From Rhodopseudomonas sp. P2A-2r (lineage in GTDB: Bacteria > Pseudomonadota > Alphaproteobacteria > Rhizobiales > Xanthobacteraceae), in assembly GCF_026015985.1 (NCBI RefSeq), contig NZ_CP110389.1:2760001-2824000 (forward strand): a DNA stretch of 64,000 nucleotides, given 5' to 3'. Positions 18,274 through 27,545 of this stretch are shown here, in pieces. A model generated the notes under the pieces. That model had not been told where the DNA came from and made no database searches. It worked only from the letters and a program-made list of their open reading frames with translations. The position numbers were made by a program, and so were the translations under genes. Position 1 is the stretch's first letter. Each line of letters begins with the position of its first letter.

Positions 18274-19077
18274 CTACTTGACCCGTTCGATCAGGGCCAT
18301 CGCCGCGGCCGGTGCACGCACCTTGGCCTCGTGGATCACATAGGCGAACACGTCGCGCGGTTGCTTCTTCGGCTTGGCGTCATCGACCTTCGGCAGGTCA
18401 GTCGGCTCGCCGCCCTTCGCCCAATCCTGCAGCCGCTCCGCCCAGGCATCCAGCGCCTTGGGCGGATAGCCGGTCGTGACGGTCTCCTTGCCCTTCTGCA
18501 GCCGGGCATAGACGAAGTCGCCGGTGATGTCTGAGATGGCCGGGTAGGTGGCATGCTCCGAGAAAACCACGGGCGTGTTGAACTGGCGCAGCAGGGCGAT
18601 GAAGCCGGGCACGCAAAAACTGTCGTGGCGGACCTCGACCACATGGCGCAGCTTGTGGCCATCGCGCTCGCGCGGCAGCAATTCGAGGAAGGCGCCAAAA
18701 TCGGCTTCGTCGAACTTCTTGGTCGGCGCGAACTGCCACAGCACCGGCCCGAGGCGATCGCCGAGTTCGAGCACGCCGGAATCGTAGAAGCGCTTGACGC
18801 TGTCGCCGGCTTCCGCGAGCACGCGGCGGTTGGTGGCGAAGCGTGGACCCTTCAGCGAGAACACGAAGCCGTCAGGCACCTCGCGCGCCCATTTGCGAAA
18901 ACTCTCCGGCTTTTGCGAGCCGTAGAAGGTGCCGTTAATCTCGATCGAGGTCAGCTTGCTGGCGGCATAGCTGAGTTCCTTCGCCTGGGTCAGCTTCTCC
19001 GGGTAGAACACCCCGCGCCACGGTGCGAAGGTCCAGCCGCCGATACCGATGTGGATCTCGCCGGTTTTGCTGGCCAT
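18274..19077 (-). CDS. DUF72 family TIM-barrel protein
   Basis: A 267-residue protein of the DUF72/YecE family. Landmarks are IHIGIGGWTFAPWRGVFYP (~8-26), LTSIEINGTFYGSQKPES (~42-59), FVFSLKGPRFATN (~71-83), LGPVLWQFAPTKKFDE (~108-123) and a C-terminal DVFAYVIHEAKVRAPAAAM. The family folds as a TIM barrel with an unassigned enzymatic role, proposed to be UV-endonuclease-like by fold similarity only. It is complete and is followed by the DUF488 gene in the same direction. Confidence 0.88.
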   Translation of the reverse strand: MASKTGEIHIGIGGWTFAPWRGVFYPEKLTQAKELSYAASKLTSIEINGTFYGSQKPESFRKWAREVPDGFVFSLKGPRFATNRRVLAEAGDSVKRFYDSGVLELGDRLGPVLWQFAPTKKFDEADFGAFLELLPRERDGHKLRHVVEVRHDSFCVPGFIALLRQFNTPVVFSEHATYPAISDITGDFVYARLQKGKETVTTGYPPKALDAWAERLQDWAKGGEPTDLPKVDDAKPKKQPRDVFAYVIHEAKVRAPAAAMALIERVK

Positions 19078-19339
19078 TGCGATTGCCCCTTGCAGATTGC
19101 CCCGGACATCCCTATCTTGTTTTCAACGGCGACGTCGATGCTTAAGGTATCCGGCGCTGGGACGACCTCGGAATAGCTCGGTTGCGCCGGATGTACGCGC
19201 GCCATGTTGTTCGAGGTCGTTGGCATTTTAAGGCCCGATTTGGGCTACTTACCACAAAATTCCCCTGTCATTGCAACGTCTTATTGCTGGCGCCAAAGCC
19301 GCCTTGGCTTCGCGCCGTGCGCCGGATATATGCTGGCCC

Positions 19340-20473
19340 ATGAATCAAGTCATCAGATCCGGGCCCGAACTGGCGTCGCAGGCAGGCGTTCCGCTGCAGC
19401 TGTCGGTCATCGTCCCGACCTTCAACGAGCGCGGTAATGTGGCGACCCTGGTGGCGCGGCTTGATGCCGCGCTGGCCGGCGTGGCGTGGGAAGTCATCTT
19501 CGTCGATGACAATTCGCCGGACGGAACCGCGGATGCGGTCCGTGCCCTGGCGCAGACCGACCGTCGCGTTCGCTGCATCAGGCGGGTCGGGCGGCGTGGC
19601 CTGTCCGGTGCCTGCATCGAGGGTATGCTCGCCTCCAGCGCGCCCTGCGCCGCGGTGATTGACGGCGACCTGCAGCACGACGAGACCCAACTGCCGAAGA
19701 TGCTCGGCCTGATCGAGACCGGCGCTGCCGAACTGGTGATCGGCAGCCGTTATATCGACGGCGGCAGCGCCGACAGTTTCAACAGCCAGCGGCTTGGCGC
19801 CAGCAAGTTCGCCACCGCGGTCGCGCAGCGGGTGCTGCGCGTCAAGATCGCCGACCCGATGAGTGGCTTCTTCATGATCCGCCGCGATCGCTTCGAGAAG
19901 CTGGCGCCGCAACTGTCGATCCAGGGCTTCAAGATCCTGCTCGACGTGGTCGCCACGGCGCACGGTGATCTGCGCATTGTCGAGGTGCCCTATAAATTCG
20001 GATCGCGGCTGCACGGCGAGAGCAAGCTCGATTCCATGGTGGCGCTCGATTTCCTCGGTCTGGTGTTGGCCAAGCTGACCAATGACGTGGTCTCCTTGCG
20101 CTTCCTGCTGTTCGCACTGGTCGGCTCGATCGGCCTGTTCGTGCATTTTTCGGCGCTGTTCGTGGCGCTCGAGGTCTTCAATCTGCCGTTCGCCGAGGCG
20201 CAGGCCTGCGGCGCGTTGATGGCGATGACCAGCAACTTCCTGCTCAACAATTTCCTCACCTATCGCGACCAGCGGCTCAGGGGCTTCGGCATCCTGCGCG
20301 GCCTGCTGCTGTTCTATCTGGTCTGCAGCGTGGGCCTGCTTGCCAATGTCGGCGTGGCATTCTCGGTCTACGATCAGGAGCCGATCTGGTGGCTGGCCGG
20401 CGCCGCCGGCGCCCTGATGGGCGTGGTCTGGAACTACGCGATGTCCGGCCTGTTCGTTTGGCGCAAGCGGTGA
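19340..20473 (+). CDS. Polyprenyl-phosphate glycosyltransferase fused to a GtrA-like membrane domain
   Basis: A 377-residue protein. The GT2 domain (~20-245) opens LSVIVPTFNERGNVATLVARL, with catalytic Asp motifs IFVDDNSPDGTADAV (~55-69) and AVIDGDLQHDE (~108-118; DxD-like). The C-terminal GtrA domain (~250-375) has four membrane helices, the first in FLLFALVGSIGLFVHF. This architecture matches bacterial dolichyl-phosphate-mannose-synthase-like enzymes that load a sugar onto undecaprenyl phosphate and flip it. The next gene, overlapping by four bases, is a PMT-family glycosyltransferase that would use such a donor to modify a periplasmic target. Confidence 0.9.
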   Translation: MNQVIRSGPELASQAGVPLQLSVIVPTFNERGNVATLVARLDAALAGVAWEVIFVDDNSPDGTADAVRALAQTDRRVRCIRRVGRRGLSGACIEGMLASSAPCAAVIDGDLQHDETQLPKMLGLIETGAAELVIGSRYIDGGSADSFNSQRLGASKFATAVAQRVLRVKIADPMSGFFMIRRDRFEKLAPQLSIQGFKILLDVVATAHGDLRIVEVPYKFGSRLHGESKLDSMVALDFLGLVLAKLTNDVVSLRFLLFALVGSIGLFVHFSALFVALEVFNLPFAEAQACGALMAMTSNFLLNNFLTYRDQRLRGFGILRGLLLFYLVCSVGLLANVGVAFSVYDQEPIWWLAGAAGALMGVVWNYAMSGLFVWRKR

Positions 20474-21990
20474 CACTTCCGATCAGCCCGGGCGATCTGC
20501 GGATGGTTCGCATGACCGCCGGGATCGTGGCGGGGCTGGTGCTGCTGCGGCTGATCGCGGCGGCATGGACGCCGCTGACCTTCGACGAAGCCTATTACTG
20601 GATGTGGTCGAAGCATCTGGCCGGCGGCTACTACGATCATCCGCCGATGGTCGCGGTGGTGATCCGGCTCGGCACCATGATCGGCGGCGATACCCAGCTC
20701 GGCGTGCGACTGGTGTCGGTGCTGCTGGGTCTGCCGATGAGCTGGGCGGTCTATCGCACGGCGATGCTGCTGTTCGGCGGCCATCGTGTCGCATCCACCG
20801 CCACGCTGCTGCTCAACGCCACCATGATGGCGGCGGCCGGCACGATGATCGTCACCCCGGATGCACCCGTGCTGGTGGCGTCCAGCTTCGTGCTGTTCAC
20901 CCTCGCCAAGGTGCTGGATACCGGGCGCGGCGCGTGGTGGCTGGCGGTCGGCGCCGCGGTGGGCGCGGCGCTGCTGTCGAAGTATACCGCGCTGTTTTTC
21001 GGTCCGGCGATCCTGATCTGGCTGCTGCTGGTGCCGGAGCTGCGGCGCTGGCTGTGGTCGCCGTGGCCCTATCTCGGCGGTCTCGTCGCGCTGGCGGTGT
21101 TTTCCCCGGTCATCCTGTGGAATGCCGATCACCACTGGGTCTCCTTCATCAAGCAGCTCGGGCGCGCCCGCATGGAGCATTTCAACCCGGCCTTCATCGC
21201 CGAGCTGATCCCGACCCAGATCGTCTTTGCGACCCCGCTGGTGTTCATCCTCGGCGTCATGGGGCTGTATGCGCTGCTGCGGCGCGACGATGGCCCACGG
21301 GCAGCGCGGACCCTGATCAACGCGATCTTCTGGATCATCACGCTGTATTTCGCCTGGCATGCGCTGCACAGCCGCGTCGAGGCCAACTGGTTCGCGCCGG
21401 TCTATCCGGCGCTGGCGATCGCCGCGGCGGTGGCCGCGCATGTTTCGCGCTGGCAGCCGCGTGAGCAGCGGACGGTGAATTTCTGCCTGCGCTGGGCGGG
21501 GCCGACCGGCATGATGATGTTCCTGGCGCTGGTGCTGCAGGCCAATACCGGGGCTCTGTCGGCCTATCGCCGCGACGCCACGGTGCGCAGCATCGGCGTT
21601 GGCTTTGCCCAGCTCGCGACAGAGATCGAGGCCGTTCGCCTGCGTGTCGGGGCCAGCTGCGTGCTGGCCGACGATTACGGCACGACGAGCTGGCTTGTCT
21701 TCTATTTGCCGAAAGGGACCTGCGTCACGCAACGCGGCCAGCGTATCCGCTGGGTCAACATGCCGGAGCCCGATCCGGTGGCGCTTGCCGGCAAGTTGCT
21801 GTTTGTCGGCAACCCCAACGCGGCCGAGCTGCCGGAACTGAAAGCGAGTTTCGGGCGAATCGAGAAAGTCGCCGAGTTGAGCCGCAAGCGCGGGCCGCTG
21901 GTGATCGAGCCGGTCGAACTGGACCTGCTGGAAGAGCCAAAGGGCGACGTGCTCGACCGTTCGCCGCCGCCGGAACTGGCTGAACCATAG
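20470..21990 (+). CDS. ArnT/PMT-family membrane glycosyltransferase
   Basis: A 506-residue polytopic GT-C enzyme starting at GTG 20470, overlapping the upstream gene (GTGA). The first periplasmic loop has the catalytic acidic pair and family motif TFDEAYYWMWSKHLAGGYYD (~36-55), then HPPMVA; about ten hydrophobic helices follow, and a soluble C-terminal domain of ~120 residues ends in an acidic, Pro-rich tail. Such enzymes transfer sugar from a lipid carrier to lipid A or other envelope acceptors on the periplasmic face. Partnered with the GT2-GtrA gene it forms a two-gene envelope-glycosylation unit; the acceptor is not evident. Confidence 0.87.
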   Translation: MTLPISPGDLRMVRMTAGIVAGLVLLRLIAAAWTPLTFDEAYYWMWSKHLAGGYYDHPPMVAVVIRLGTMIGGDTQLGVRLVSVLLGLPMSWAVYRTAMLLFGGHRVASTATLLLNATMMAAAGTMIVTPDAPVLVASSFVLFTLAKVLDTGRGAWWLAVGAAVGAALLSKYTALFFGPAILIWLLLVPELRRWLWSPWPYLGGLVALAVFSPVILWNADHHWVSFIKQLGRARMEHFNPAFIAELIPTQIVFATPLVFILGVMGLYALLRRDDGPRAARTLINAIFWIITLYFAWHALHSRVEANWFAPVYPALAIAAAVAAHVSRWQPREQRTVNFCLRWAGPTGMMMFLALVLQANTGALSAYRRDATVRSIGVGFAQLATEIEAVRLRVGASCVLADDYGTTSWLVFYLPKGTCVTQRGQRIRWVNMPEPDPVALAGKLLFVGNPNAAELPELKASFGRIEKVAELSRKRGPLVIEPVELDLLEEPKGDVLDRSPPPELAEP

Positions 21991-22156
21991 TCCGCGGATG
22001 GGCCAGCGCCGTATCCGCCGGCGCTGCCCATGCGACAATGGCGCATCGCGTCGCAATTGCCCCGACCGCGATCAATTTTATCGCTGCCAGCTTTGAACCA
22101 AATCCCGGGGTCGTTGCGACCTATGGCCGTGGGAAATGGAATGATTGGCGGACGCA

Positions 22157-22588
22157 ATGCAAAACACAAATTTCGAAGCCAGTGAACTGATCGGGACGGA
22201 CAAGGTCAGCGAGCGCGTGACGGCGGACATTGCCGTGGGCGCGGTTGGGTTGCGCGCGGCACGAATTGCCAGCGTAATGGCGCAAATCCATGACGGCTTT
22301 GCCCATCAGCAGTTCTCCACCCGGGTGGTGGCGGAAAGGCTCGGCCTGTCGGTGCGTTACGTTCAGGATCTGCTGCAGTCCTCAGGACTGAGCATCACCG
22401 ATCGCATCATGCAACTGCGGCTGGAGAAGGCGCGGACGATGTTGCTCGACGACCGCAACTGCATGCTGAAGATCAGCGACGTCGCCCTGAGCTGCGGCTT
22501 CAACGAGTTGTCGTATTTCCACCGCAGCTTCCGCCGCCGCTTCGGTTCATCTCCGGCCAAGTTCCGCACCAACTCATTGAACAGCTGA
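22157..22588 (+). CDS. Small AraC-type HTH regulator without effector domain
   Basis: About 143 residues. The C-terminal ~105 residues are a complete AraC/XylS DNA-binding domain: first helix-turn-helix STRVVAERLGLSVRYVQDLL, then the second with ISDVALSCGFNELSYFHRSF and RRRFGSSPAKFR. The ~45 residues before it are too short for a cupin effector domain, so this resembles stand-alone AraC-like regulators. ATG 22157 is used; an in-frame TTG at 22145 is the alternative. The 3' end overlaps the convergent phenylalanine hydroxylase gene by 15 bases; whether it regulates that gene is unknown. Confidence 0.85.
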   Translation: MQNTNFEASELIGTDKVSERVTADIAVGAVGLRAARIASVMAQIHDGFAHQQFSTRVVAERLGLSVRYVQDLLQSSGLSITDRIMQLRLEKARTMLLDDRNCMLKISDVALSCGFNELSYFHRSFRRRFGSSPAKFRTNSLNS

Positions 22589-23482
22589 TGCTGCCTTGGG
22601 CTTGTTGTTGAAATAGGCCCGGGTGCCCCGATTGATGACGCGGTCGGTCTCGGTGATGTCATGGGCGGCGATGTCGGAAGCATCGCCGAGCCGTGCATAG
22701 AGCGGGCCGAAATCGCGATAGCTGTCCTCCAGCAGCTTCTCGAAGCTGTCGATGACGAAGTAGGTCTGCTGGAAATCGTCGATGACGTAGTTGGTCCGCA
22801 TCACCCGCTCGAGGTCGAAGCCGATCCGGTTGGGGGAGGGATCTTCCAGCGCGAACACAGATTCGGTGGCCGATGACAGGATGCCGGCGCCGAAGATCCG
22901 CAAGCCATTGGCGCCTTTCAGCAAGCCGAATTCCACCGTGTACCAGTGCAGCCGCGCCAGGTTTTTCAACCGGCCGAGGTCGAGCGCACGACGACCGCCT
23001 TCGCCATAGGCCTGCATGAAATCCGCATAGACGGGGTCGGCGAGCAGCGGCACGTGGCCGAAGACGTCGTGGAAGATGTCCGGCTCCTGCAGGTAGTCCA
23101 TCTCGTGTTCCGGCCGGATGAAGGCGCCAGCGGGAAAGCGGCGATGGGACAGGTGATCGAAGAAGATGTCGTCGGGCACCAGTTCCGCGACGGGGACGAT
23201 CTGCCAGCCAGTGATTAGCTTCAGCCGGGCGCTGAGCTTTTCCAGCTCGGGAATGCCGGTCTCGGACAGTTGCAGCGTGTTCAGCGCGGTCAGGAACGGA
23301 TCGCAGGCACGGCCTTTCAGAACCTCCCGGGCGCGGGCGAACAACCGGTCCCAGCGATCGTGTTCCGCGGCGGAATAGCTGCCCCAGTCCTGATCGAGGG
23401 TAAAATCCGGCCGTCGCGGTGCCGAGAGATAGCGGCTCTTTTCTGCCGAATGACCATAGGGATCGCCTGACAGCGCGGACAT
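22574..23482 (-). CDS. phhA: Phenylalanine 4-monooxygenase
   Basis: A ~302-residue pterin-dependent hydroxylase producing tyrosine from phenylalanine. Iron ligands are in DIFHDVFGHVPLL (two His) and a Glu in LHWYTVEFGLLKG; the pterin-loop region LSHRRFPAGAFIRPEHEMDY is intact. Bacterial catalytic-core length, without an ACT domain. ATG 23482 is preferred to two upstream in-frame ATGs because GGGAGA lies nine bases before it. No pterin carbinolamine dehydratase (phhB) or Lrp-type regulator adjoins; the convergent neighbour is a small AraC regulator. Confidence 0.93.
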   Translation of the reverse strand: MSALSGDPYGHSAEKSRYLSAPRRPDFTLDQDWGSYSAAEHDRWDRLFARAREVLKGRACDPFLTALNTLQLSETGIPELEKLSARLKLITGWQIVPVAELVPDDIFFDHLSHRRFPAGAFIRPEHEMDYLQEPDIFHDVFGHVPLLADPVYADFMQAYGEGGRRALDLGRLKNLARLHWYTVEFGLLKGANGLRIFGAGILSSATESVFALEDPSPNRIGFDLERVMRTNYVIDDFQQTYFVIDSFEKLLEDSYRDFGPLYARLGDASDIAAHDITETDRVINRGTRAYFNNKPKAASAVQ

Positions 23483-23705
23483 GAACGTGTCTCCCATATC
23501 GATGGCGCCGGGATGATGCGCCATGCTTGGAGTATCAATATGGCGCGGGCGGGGAATGTTCCGTCCCGGCGCTTCTCACCGCAGATCGGATTGGGCAGGG
23601 CGACCTTCGGAAATCGTCGCCGGCGCCGTTGCGTCATGTCGGTCCAGCCGGCGCCGGGACGTCTTGCACAAGGACGTGTCGACATCAGCATGTGGAGATC
23701 ATGCC

Positions 23706-24407
23706 ATGAGCAACCGGACATTGAAGCCGGCCACGGAACTGGCGAAGGCCAGCCCGTTTCGCTATCCGAACGAGAGTGAGGAATATCGCCGCGCACGTAT
23801 CGCGCTGCTGGCGGAAGAAATCGAGCTGCGCCGCCATATCGAGCGCGTGGCCGAGCAGCGTCGCGCACTGCCCGATGGCGGCGAGGTGACCAGGGCCTAT
23901 CGGTTCGTCGGAGAAAACGGACCGGTGGATTTCCGCGGCCTGTTCGGCGGCAAGGATACGCTGGTCGTGTACAGCTATATGTTTGGGCCGCAGCGCGACA
24001 AGCCGTGCCCGATGTGCACCTCGTTGCTGTCGGCATGGGATGGCGAGGTGCCGGACATCCAGCAGCGCGTCGCGCTGGCGGTGGTGGCGCGGTCGCCGAT
24101 CAAGCGGTTGCTGGCGTTCAAGAAGCAGCGCGGCTGGCACCATTTGCCGCTTTACTCCGATCCGACCGAGGAATTCAGCCGCGATTACCATGGGCTGACC
24201 GGGGATGGCGGCGACGATGCGGCATTCAACGTGTTCACACGCAGGGCCGGCATCATCCGCCATTTCTGGAGCGGCGAAATGGACCGCGCCAGCGCCGACC
24301 CCGGCCAGGACCCGCGCGGGGCGCCGGATCTGATGCCGCTATGGACCATCCTCGATGTCACGCCGGAGGGACGTGGCACCGACTGGTATCCCAAGCTGAC
24401 CTATTGA
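23706..24407 (+). CDS. DUF899 thioredoxin-fold protein
   Basis: A 233-residue protein of the DUF899 family (thioredoxin-like fold). Characteristic parts are an N-terminal SEEYRRARIALLAEEIELRR (~22-41), YSYMFGPQRDKPCPMCTSLL (~94-113) with a CPMC redox-type motif, KQRGWHHLPLYSDPTEEFSRD (~138-158; given in part), and the C-terminal RGTDWYPKLTY, which is the classic DUF899 ending. The reaction is unknown. ATG 23706 begins MSNRTLKPATELAK. It stands alone between phhA and a DUF2778 gene. Confidence 0.87.
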   Translation: MSNRTLKPATELAKASPFRYPNESEEYRRARIALLAEEIELRRHIERVAEQRRALPDGGEVTRAYRFVGENGPVDFRGLFGGKDTLVVYSYMFGPQRDKPCPMCTSLLSAWDGEVPDIQQRVALAVVARSPIKRLLAFKKQRGWHHLPLYSDPTEEFSRDYHGLTGDGGDDAAFNVFTRRAGIIRHFWSGEMDRASADPGQDPRGAPDLMPLWTILDVTPEGRGTDWYPKLTY

Positions 24408-24633
24408 GCGAGGTCGCCGCCGAACGGATCGCCTCCCCGAGGGGGAGGCGGCGATGGTTTGACGCACCGGTCGACCGGCAAATGCCCGGGTTTCCCGCAG
24501 TCTCACAACCGCCGACCTTAATCCGCATTTAACTAAAAGTCGCCCTAATGGCGCTTCGCTGCTCTGCGAGATGCTCCACGGATCCGTGGCTTCGCAGGGC
24601 AGGTGCAGTGACATTGGTGTGGACTCAGGGCGA

Positions 24634-25773
24634 ATGAAGACCCGTAATCGCGTATCCAAGGCTTCTACGGCTCATCGCCGACGTTCATCCCGCAATACCG
24701 CCCCGCAGAACCTGCTCGGCGGCGTCGCCGTTGGACTGGTGGCGCTGGGCTGCGCCTGGACGTTGTATGCCAACCTGTTCGCGGCCGGGGTCGATGCCGT
24801 CTCCGGCAGCGTCAGGGTCAAAACCGCAACCGCGACAACAACATCGGCCGCCGACGGCGAGCAGTCGTCCTTTGCCGAACGCTTCGGTCAGACCTCATTC
24901 GCCGATCGCTTTGCCCCGATGGCCAAGGCGGCGGCACAGGCAGCGGCGGATATCGCGCCGACCTCGGTGACGCTGGGTCGCCAGGTCGCCTGGCTCGACC
25001 CGACCTTCTCGATGGGCGCGCCGCCGGAGCGTTTCCGCCGTCCGCCGGTTCCGGCCGCAGTGGAGGCCGCTGCGATTGCCCAGGCCGAAATTCCGAAGCC
25101 GCTGGACGCCGTGAAGCCGCCGACCGTGCGTCAGCTGGTGGCGAGCATTCCGGTGCCGGCCGCCAAGCCCTCCGAGCTGCGCTTGCCGCCCAATCAGAGC
25201 ATCTCCGCCCATGAGCTGATGGTCCAGCGCGCCAAGGCCACGGTGCTTGCCGCCGCCAACAACAAGCCGTCGATGTTCGAGAAGCTGTTCGGCAGGGAGC
25301 AGCCCGCTGCGGGCACCCAGCTCGCCTTCGCCGGCTCCGATGGCGGCATCGGCAGCGACGGTCGCGATCTCATCAAGGCGCAGGCCTATGACCGCACCAC
25401 GGCGGTCTATGATATCTCGGCCAAGAAAGTCTACATGCCGAACGGCACCACCCTGGAAGCGCATTCCGGTCTCGGCAGCCGGCTCGACAATCCCGCTTAC
25501 GCCCATGAGCGGATGCGCGGCGTCACCCCGCCGCATGTCTACGACCTCAAGCCGCGCGAGGCGCTGTTCCACGGTGTCGCGGCGCTGCGGCTGACACCGG
25601 TCGGCGGCGAGGGCGCCATCTATGGCCGCAACGGCCTGCTGGCGCACACTTACATGCTGGGCCCCAACGGCGATTCCAACGGTTGCGTGTCATTCCGGGA
25701 CTACAACAAGTTCCTGCAGGCCTACCGCAACGGCGACGTCCGGCGGCTGGTGGTGGTCGCCAGGCTCAACTGA
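24634..25773 (+). CDS. DUF2778 (Tlde1-like) L,D-transpeptidase, membrane-anchored
   Basis: A 379-residue protein. One N-terminal membrane segment (~29-53; LLGGVAVGLVALGCAWTLYA) follows a basic, Ser-rich leader; then a long Ala/Pro-rich stretch (~60-230) leads to a C-terminal catalytic domain (~245-379) with YDISAKKVYMPNG and the active-site region HTYMLGPNGDSNGCVSF, which contains the catalytic-type Cys in SNGCVS and an upstream His. DUF2778 includes the Salmonella T6SS effector Tlde1. Here the membrane anchor and long spacer point instead to a resident periplasmic cell-wall enzyme; this is inference. No immunity or secretion gene adjoins. Confidence 0.8.
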   Translation: MKTRNRVSKASTAHRRRSSRNTAPQNLLGGVAVGLVALGCAWTLYANLFAAGVDAVSGSVRVKTATATTTSAADGEQSSFAERFGQTSFADRFAPMAKAAAQAAADIAPTSVTLGRQVAWLDPTFSMGAPPERFRRPPVPAAVEAAAIAQAEIPKPLDAVKPPTVRQLVASIPVPAAKPSELRLPPNQSISAHELMVQRAKATVLAAANNKPSMFEKLFGREQPAAGTQLAFAGSDGGIGSDGRDLIKAQAYDRTTAVYDISAKKVYMPNGTTLEAHSGLGSRLDNPAYAHERMRGVTPPHVYDLKPREALFHGVAALRLTPVGGEGAIYGRNGLLAHTYMLGPNGDSNGCVSFRDYNKFLQAYRNGDVRRLVVVARLN

Positions 25774-25937
25774 GGCAAAGCGCCGCGAGCGGCAGGCCTT
25801 GCTGTACGCACTACATCCTGTCTCAATCCCTTATAAATTGTACCGCGATGCGCCGGATCAACCATCCGGCGTGATGCGGTCATAAGGGGCGACGCTCATC
25901 GAGCGGATCTGCCTTGCTGGATTGGGGAGGGGACACC

Positions 25938-26915
25938 GTGACTTTCAACATCATTCGCGCTGCCACGCTCGCTGCGTTCGCCCTTTCGGCCGGGGCCGCA
26001 GGGGCGCAGACTCCGGCATGGCCCGACAAACCGATCACCTTCATCGTGCCGTTCGCCGCGGGCGGCGGCACCGACGCCTTCGCGCGGCCGCTGGCACAGC
26101 AGCTCGACGCCCAACTCGGCAAGCGCGTGCTGATCGAGAACCGCGCCGGCGCCGGCGGGACGGTGGGAGCCTCGCTGGCCGCCAAGGCTGCGCCGGACGG
26201 CTATACGTTCTTCATGGGCGCCGCTCATCACGCCATCGCGCCGGCGCTGTACCCCAAGCTCGACTACGACATCGAGAAGGACTTCATTCCGGTGGCGCTG
26301 ATCGCGCGGCCGCCGCAGGTGGTGGTGGTCAATCCCGACAAGGTGGCCGCCACGACGCTCGGCGAGTTCATCGCCTATCTCAAGGCCAATCCCGACAAGG
26401 TCAATTACGGCTCCGCCGGCGCCGGCACCACCCATCATCTGGCCGGCGAGCTGTTCAAATCCATGACGGGCACCAGGTTGCTGCATGTGCCGTATCGTGG
26501 CGCCGGGCCGGCGATGCAGGATCTGATCGCAGGCCACGTCCCGGTCGTGTTCGACGGGCTCGGTTCGTCGGCGCCGCAGATCAAGAGCGGCCAATTGCGC
26601 GCGCTGGCGATCGCCGCGCCGCAGCGGGTGGCGGCATTCCCCGATATTCCCACCGCCGCCGAAGCCGGCCTGCCGGGCTACGAAGTGGCGACCTGGTACG
26701 GCTTGTTTGCGCCGAAGGGCACGCCGCAAGACATTGTTGACCGGATGGCGAAGGAATTGCGCACCGCGTTGCAGACGACTGCGATCAAGGAAGCCTGGGC
26801 GCGCAACGGCTCCGACGTGCCCGACGTGTCCGGCGCAGCCTTCGCCAAACTGGCGTCGAGCGAAGTCGCGCGCTGGGGCAAGGTGGTGACCGAAGCCGGC
26901 GTCAAACTCGACTGA
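25938..26915 (+). CDS. Tripartite tricarboxylate transporter substrate-binding protein (TctC/Bug family)
   Basis: A 325-residue periplasmic receptor. A signal peptide (IIRAATLAAFALSAGAAGAQ) is followed by the Bug-family start WPDKPITFIVPFAAGGGTDA, the ENRAGAGGTVGA loop and YGSAGAGTTHHLAGELF (~150-166). GTG 25938 is chosen: a GGGGAGGGG ribosome site sits immediately upstream, and the signal peptide begins there. Membrane partners TctA and TctB are not adjacent, as is usual for orphan Bug proteins. The ligand (a carboxylate in characterised members) is not predictable from sequence. Confidence 0.9.
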   Translation: MTFNIIRAATLAAFALSAGAAGAQTPAWPDKPITFIVPFAAGGGTDAFARPLAQQLDAQLGKRVLIENRAGAGGTVGASLAAKAAPDGYTFFMGAAHHAIAPALYPKLDYDIEKDFIPVALIARPPQVVVVNPDKVAATTLGEFIAYLKANPDKVNYGSAGAGTTHHLAGELFKSMTGTRLLHVPYRGAGPAMQDLIAGHVPVVFDGLGSSAPQIKSGQLRALAIAAPQRVAAFPDIPTAAEAGLPGYEVATWYGLFAPKGTPQDIVDRMAKELRTALQTTAIKEAWARNGSDVPDVSGAAFAKLASSEVARWGKVVTEAGVKLD

Positions 26916-26930
26916 GACGGCAGCAAAAAA

Positions 26931-26955
26931 CCCGGCATCGCTGCCGGGCTTTCCG
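26931..26955. terminator. Bidirectional hairpin terminator between TctC and a convergent small gene
   Basis: Stem CCCGGCA / TGCCGGG with loop TCGC (26931-26948), preceded by six A and followed by a short T-rich stretch. It can end transcription from both sides. Its core is identical to the hairpin at 30014-30033. Confidence 0.75.
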
Positions 26956-26972
26956 TTGTCAGTGCTTGTCTG

Positions 26973-27218
26973 TTAGCGGCAGACGCGGGTCTTGGTGACG
27001 ACGCGGCGGCCCATCGGCCCGCGCCGCACCACCGTTCGCACGGTGCACACCGGGCCGCGGCGAACCACCTTGCGGCGAACCACATAGCGCGCGGCGGAGA
27101 TATCGGTGCTGGTCGAGGCGATCCCGGCCTGAACCGGCGCTGCGGCCGATGCCGGTACGCTGAACGAGGCGAGGCCGAGTGCGACAGCGGCGGCAAATCC
27201 AAAAGCAATTTTCTTCAA
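26973..27218 (-). CDS. Small secreted Arg/Val-rich protein
   Basis: An 81-residue protein starting at TTG 27218, chosen because AAGGAGAACG lies just upstream and a perfect signal peptide follows (LKKIAFGFAAAVALGLASF, cleavage near ASAAAP). The mature ~50 residues are very basic, with VRR/GPM repeats (RRKVVRRGPVCTVRTVVRRG) and two Cys. No domain is recognised; similar small secreted basic proteins are frequent in Bradyrhizobium. It may be a cationic periplasmic or surface peptide. A bidirectional terminator follows it. Confidence 0.7.
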   Translation of the reverse strand: MKKIAFGFAAAVALGLASFSVPASAAAPVQAGIASTSTDISAARYVVRRKVVRRGPVCTVRTVVRRGPMGRRVVTKTRVCR

Positions 27219-27545
27219 GAACGTTCTCCTTGGGTGCTGATAGTGGGCAATCAACTGCCATCCCATCGTGGTGTTCCGCGCCTGATTCCAAAATGAAGGA
27301 ACTGTGGTGATGGCGCGGCAACGGGAACCGACATCGGTTGCGGGTGCGTTGGTCTGATGGACAGGTTGCGTGGCGATCCGCTCTGCCGGACGTTCCGGCC
27401 GGCGTCTTGTCAGGCCATTCGGATGTGGCGGATCGGCCACGCGCGAGAGGCTGAGACGCTCGGTCAAGTCATTGCGCGCGCAGCGCATTGCCTCCTTGGC
27501 GGCAACTCACCTAGTGATCACCGCAGTTAATCACTGGGGATTCCG
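27219..27545. other. Non-coding stretch between the small secreted gene and the porin
   Basis: About 330 bases with no convincing gene. It should carry the promoters of both divergent genes, but no clear boxes or repeats were recognised. The ribosome site AAGGAGAACG of the minus-strand gene is at its left end. Confidence 0.5.

Noticed and set aside
24634..25773. DUF2778 protein as a type VI secretion effector
   Set aside because: It has an N-terminal membrane anchor and a long spacer, and no immunity, Hcp, VgrG or PAAR gene is nearby.
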